Shown in pieces: positions 41,607-49,169 of a DNA stretch of 49,169 nt. The stretch covers positions 1 through 49,169 of the forward strand of contig JANWLE010000012.1 of NCBI GenBank assembly GCA_025451035.1, given 5' to 3'. The notes under the pieces are model-generated. The model had not been told where the DNA came from, did no database searches, and saw only the letters and a list, made by a program, of their open reading frames with translations. Positions within the stretch are counted from its first letter, which is position 1. Every line of letters begins with the position of its first letter. Made by a program: the position numbers and the translations under genes. This DNA is from Solirubrobacteraceae bacterium (GTDB lineage: Bacteria > Actinomycetota > Thermoleophilia > Solirubrobacterales > Solirubrobacteraceae).

Positions 41607-42020
41607 CTACGGCAGGTTCATCGCGAGCAGCAGTTCAGCGCTCTCGCCGTCTGGCGAGGGGTCCACCCGCAGCTCGTCGCTCATGTGCTCGAGCACGTTG
41701 CCGATCTCGGGCAGCACCGCGTCCTGCACGAGGCATTCGGCGCTAATCGCGGTCATCTCGCCGACGCGCAGTTCCAGCCGGCCCTCCCGCACGCTGACTT
41801 TCAGCGCCAAGTGCTCGTCACGCACGTGCGCTGGCGCGTGCGCGCACAACGCGTCGCAGAGCAGCATCGCGTCGTCGAGGCGGTCGAGTGGGCAGTCGGC
41901 GCGGGCGAGCATCATCGAGACGACACGGCACAGCACCGGCGCGCTGAGAGGCCCCGCGCTGATGCGCAGCTCAGCCGAGTTCTCCGCCGCTGTTTCTGGA
42001 GCCTCGCCGCCGTCTGTCAC
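41607..42020 (-). CDS. Degenerate RsbW-like protein (HATPase fold without ATP motifs)
   Basis: A 137-residue protein whose strand/helix pattern can be laid over the RsbW encoded just upstream. LRISAGPLSAPVLCRVVSMM matches the first strand and helix, LDDAMLLCDALCAH matches the N-box helix, and LALKVSVREGRLELRVGEM matches the paired strands. AVLPEIGNVLEHMSDELRV matches the last helix. The ATP-binding residues are missing: the ExxxN motif becomes CDALCAH, DxGxG becomes GEMTA, and GLGLG becomes QDAVL. So it probably no longer binds ATP but may still bind sigma, RsbW or an RsbV-type protein (inference). Its GTG overlaps the rsbW stop (GTGA), and it faces the sigma gene eight bases away. Confidence 0.72.
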   Translation of the reverse strand: MTDGGEAPETAAENSAELRISAGPLSAPVLCRVVSMMLARADCPLDRLDDAMLLCDALCAHAPAHVRDEHLALKVSVREGRLELRVGEMTAISAECLVQDAVLPEIGNVLEHMSDELRVDPSPDGESAELLLAMNLP

Positions 42021-42514
42021 GGCTCGGTTGATGGGGCTGAGTGTCGTGGCTTGTCCTCTGCGAGAAGCTGATCCTGATCAGGTCCGTTCGCCGCGCCGAA
42101 CTTCGCCTGCAGGTCGTAGGGATGTTCGTTGCTGAGCGAGAACGTCATCTGTACTTCGGTTCGCTCGTGCTCGTCGCGCCCGAGGTTCACCGACTCAGCT
42201 AGTGAAGCTATCAGGGGCAATCCCAGCCCGAGGCCGGGGCTGTCGGGCCGCGGCGTGATGCCCTTGCCCTCGTCGCGGACGATCACGTGAAGCTCTTTGT
42301 CGGTCAGGTTCGCGAAAACCTCCATCGGCCCTTGGCTGCCGTCCGGGTAGGCGTGCACCACGACGTTGGTGCACGCCTCGGTGACGGCCAAGCGGACATC
42401 CGAGAGGATCTGCGAGTCCATCGCGAACGCTTCGCCGAACGCCCCGAGCGCGTGACGCACGATCGCGATGTTCTCGGGGCGCGCCGGGAGTGTTAGCTGC
42501 ATATCGGGCCTCAT
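42017..42514 (-). CDS. rsbW: RsbW-type anti-sigma factor / serine kinase
   Basis: A 165-residue HATPase (GHKL) protein that should sequester the SigB-type factor and phosphorylate an RsbV-like antagonist. The N-box is EACTNVVVHAYP, G1 is RDEGKGI and G2 is GLGLGLPLI. The tail (130-165) is polar and unrelated to the family core. No anti-anti-sigma (STAS) gene is in the window. It is translated before, and coupled with, the degenerate paralogue. The promoter lies in the 283-bp region shared with gltB; no Shine-Dalgarno site is obvious. Confidence 0.9.
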   Translation of the reverse strand: MRPDMQLTLPARPENIAIVRHALGAFGEAFAMDSQILSDVRLAVTEACTNVVVHAYPDGSQGPMEVFANLTDKELHVIVRDEGKGITPRPDSPGLGLGLPLIASLAESVNLGRDEHERTEVQMTFSLSNEHPYDLQAKFGAANGPDQDQLLAEDKPRHSAPSTEP

Positions 42515-42797
42515 TGAGTCTGGCGCCTGTGTAGGCGGGCTTTCGTCTTCGATGATGGTGCCCTGGCGGGTCGCTCTTTACACATCTTGTGTTCCCTGCT
42601 GGATAAACGATTTTCCGCGGTAGCGGTCGGGAAAATGTGTAGGCCGCTAGGCAAGAGCATACGCCAGCCTTCGGTTAAGAGGCCTCATACGCCTGCTTGG
42701 CGATGCTACGCTTTCTGGCTCCGCCTCAGGTGCCACTCGCTCTTAGAAGGCGTGTCGGCGCTGCTTTCGCCTGCCGCCCAAGAGCACTCCACTGCTA
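42515..42797. promoter_or_regulatory. 283-bp divergent region upstream of rsbW and gltB
   Basis: No gene is seen. It contains two inverted repeats: ACACA-TCT-TGTGT (42580-42592) and ATTTTCC (42610-42616) with GGAAAAT (42630-42636), the latter around a 13-nt centre. TGCTACGCT (42704-42712) could be an extended -10 for gltB. The AT-rich dyads stand out against the GC-rich background and are candidate regulator sites. Confidence 0.4.
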
Positions 42798-47491
<4,694 letters not shown>

Positions 47492-47492
<1 letters not shown>

Positions 47493-49066
47493 TGGGCAAG
47501 CTCGGCGGATTTCTGCAGATCAAGCGTCACGGGATCGTCTACCGCGACCCCAACGAGCGTGTCCGCGACTACCAAGAGTTCGTGCTCGAGCGCACCAACG
47601 AGGAGCTGCGCGAGCAGGGCGCCCGCTGCATGGAATGCGGCGTGCCGTTCTGCCACAACGGCTGCCCGCTCGGCAACCTGATCCCGGACTGGAACGACCT
47701 CATCTATCGGGACCGCTGGCGCGAGGCGATCGTGCAGCTGCACGCGACGAACAACTTCCCCGACTTCACCGGCCGGCTTTGCCCCGCCCCCTGCGAGGCG
47801 GCGTGCGTGCTCGAGATACGTGAGGGCGAGGCGGTCACGATCAAGCAGATCGAGCTCGCGATCATCGACCGCGCCTTCCGCGAGGGGTGGGTCAAGCCGG
47901 AACCGCCGCGTCACGAGACCGGCCAGTCGGTCGCGGTCGTAGGCTCCGGCCCCGCCGGCATGGCCGCCGCCCAGCAGCTGCGTCGCGCAGGGCACGCCGT
48001 GACCCTGTTCGAGCGCGACGAGGCCGCTGGTGGGCTGGTGCGCTTCGGCGTGCCCGACTTTAAGATCGAAAAGCGGGTGGTCCAGAGGCGCGTCGAGCAG
48101 CTCCTCGCCGAGGGCATCGAGCTGCAGTGCGGCGTGGATGTCGGCGTTGACATCACCGTGGCCGAGCTGCGCGAGCGCTTCGGCGCGGTCGTGCTCGCGA
48201 CAGGGTCGCGTGTGCCGCGCGATTTGCCGGTCGCTGGGCGCGAGCTTGGAGGCATCCATTTCGCGATGGACTACCTGTATGGGCGCAACCGCTATGTAGC
48301 CCGCACGGAGGGCCCGGAGCCGAGCGCGCCTCAGCCCCAGCACGAGCCGATAACGGCCGCCGGTAAGCACGTCGTCGTGATCGGCGGAGGGGACACCGGC
48401 GCTGACTGCGTCGGCAACTCGCTGAGGGAGGGAGCGGCCTCGATCGTGCAGCTCGAGCTGCTGCCAGAGCCGCCCGAGCGTCGGCCGGACGACCGTACGC
48501 CATGGCCGGAGTGGCCGCTGAAGTTTCGCCTCTCATACGCGATGGAAGAGGCGAAGAGGGCGGGCGTCGGCGAGCAGGACTACTCGATCACCACCACCTC
48601 GCTCTCGGGCGACGAGCACGGCAACGTCGCGGCGCTGCACATCGCCCACGCGGAGCTCGCGCCGCCGTTCGCGCCTGTCGCGGGGACCGATCGGGAGCTG
48701 CCCGCTCAGCTGGTGCTGCTGGCGATGGGCTTTCTGCACCCTGAACAGGAGCTGCTTGACCAGCTCGGCGTCGAGAAGGACCAGCGCGGCAACGTCAAGG
48801 CCCTCGCGCCGTACACCACCTCCGTCGAGGGCGTGTTCGCCGCCGGTGACGCGCGCCGCGGGCAGTCGCTGATCGTATGGGCGATCAACGAGGGGCGCCA
48901 GTGCGCACGGATGGTGGACCGCTACCTGGCGGGCAGACGCAACGGGCAAGCCAAGCTCGCTCAAGTCGAGGATGAGGGGCTCGCTGGCCACGCCGACGCC
49001 GACGAAGGGTCGGAGGGACCACCCCGCCACGCAAGCCCTGGCGTCCAGGCACAAGAGCTCCGCTAG
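47492..49066 (+). CDS. gltD: Glutamate synthase, small (beta) subunit
   Basis: A 524-residue FAD-dependent oxidoreductase that feeds electrons to GltB. N-terminal Fe-S cysteines occur in [17 protein letters not shown] and [10 protein letters not shown]. The FAD-binding motif is [17 protein letters not shown], and the NADPH-binding motif is [17 protein letters not shown]. The C-terminal FAD motif is [20 protein letters not shown]. About 30 extra residues at the C-terminus are acidic/polar and poorly conserved. GAGGAGGA lies about 9 nt before the ATG, inside the end of gltB. It is the last gene of the operon and is followed by a hairpin. Confidence 0.96.
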
Positions 49067-49085
49067 CCGCCGCGCTCTGGGCGGC
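49066..49085 (+). terminator. Terminator after gltD
   Basis: GCCGCC (49066-49071) and GGCGGC (49080-49085) form a 6-bp GC stem with an 8-nt loop, followed by GCGAGG and TTTTCTC. It starts in the last base of the gltD stop codon. Confidence 0.6.
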
Positions 49086-49114
49086 GCGAGGTTTTCTCTA
49101 GGCTTCTGGCCTAG

Positions 49115-49169
49115 ATGAGCGGTCAGTCGCAGAGCACGATCTCCCCTGTGCGCTCCTCGGGGCGGCGCG
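49115..49169 (+). CDS. Possible start of a further gene (partial)
   Basis: An ATG at 49115 opens a frame that runs to the right edge (MSGQSQSTISPVRSSGRR). TAGGCT at 49099-49104 lies 10 nt upstream, the same arrangement seen before many genes in this window. Only 18 residues are visible, with no recognisable domain. Confidence 0.35.
   Translation, partial: MSGQSQSTISPVRSSGRR

Overview
The window is high-GC, gene-dense bacterial chromosome with many GTG and TTG starts. It carries PspA with PspAA, PspAB and HtpX, a MarP-type protease, a c-di-AMP riboswitch in front of an NlpC/P60 hydrolase, and SigB/RsbW-type stress control. This gene set, and the many four-base stop/start overlaps, suggest a deep-branching actinobacterium, most likely Thermoleophilia/Solirubrobacterales. 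That placement is inferred from gene content and was not tested with a phylogeny. No rRNA, CRISPR array, prophage or intact insertion sequence is visible. This looks like core chromosome.

Layout. 1-2520: end of a class III aminotransferase, a long dCTP-deaminase-family protein, a small CCPF protein, tRNA-Thr(TGT) and a membrane protein. 2570-6457: PlsC acyltransferase, an ECF sigma factor coupled to a one-TM protein, a rhomboid protease, a cobalamin-binding-like protein and pterin carbinolamine dehydratase. 6683-10365: a CNNM/CorC protein, then a divergent 3-hydroxyacyl-CoA dehydrogenase/thiolase pair sharing an operator-like dyad. 10450-16471: cell-envelope genes, including a secreted TIM-barrel/peptidoglycan-binding protein, a CWB2 lipoprotein and the riboswitch-controlled NlpC/P60 protein, plus an unassigned enolase-superfamily enzyme. 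16562-19365: pspA-pspAA facing htpX-pspAB. 19416-24649: lgt, then the overlapping lysA-hom-thrC-thrB amino-acid operon. 24662-28640: MpaB-type oxygenase, ParA with a zinc-ribbon FHA protein, and small proteins. 28651-31676: a divergent penicillin-binding protein/MarP pair. 31741-40597: topoisomerase III, then an AddB-like/AddA-like helicase-nuclease pair. 40762-42514: SigB-type sigma factor facing RsbW and a degenerate RsbW-like partner. 42798-49066: glutamate synthase gltB-gltD. A possible gene start lies at the right edge.

How the genes work together. Several modules concern envelope homeostasis: Psp/HtpX, Lgt and several predicted lipoproteins, PBP/MarP, the c-di-AMP-controlled hydrolase and the CWB2 lipoprotein. 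Others cover amino-acid supply (gltBD, lys/thr) and recombination or genome maintenance (topoisomerase III with the AddAB-like pair).

A pattern running across the window is a TANNNT-like hexamer 6-11 nt before many start codons that lack a Shine-Dalgarno sequence, while other genes have strong GGAGG-type sites. This suggests that leaderless or very short-leader transcripts are common in this genome. The other most notable items are the degenerate RsbW paralogue, the two-nuclease helicase pair with cysteine clusters, a Lgt with a non-actinobacterial signature, and a Ser/Glu-rich insert inside a PBP transpeptidase domain.
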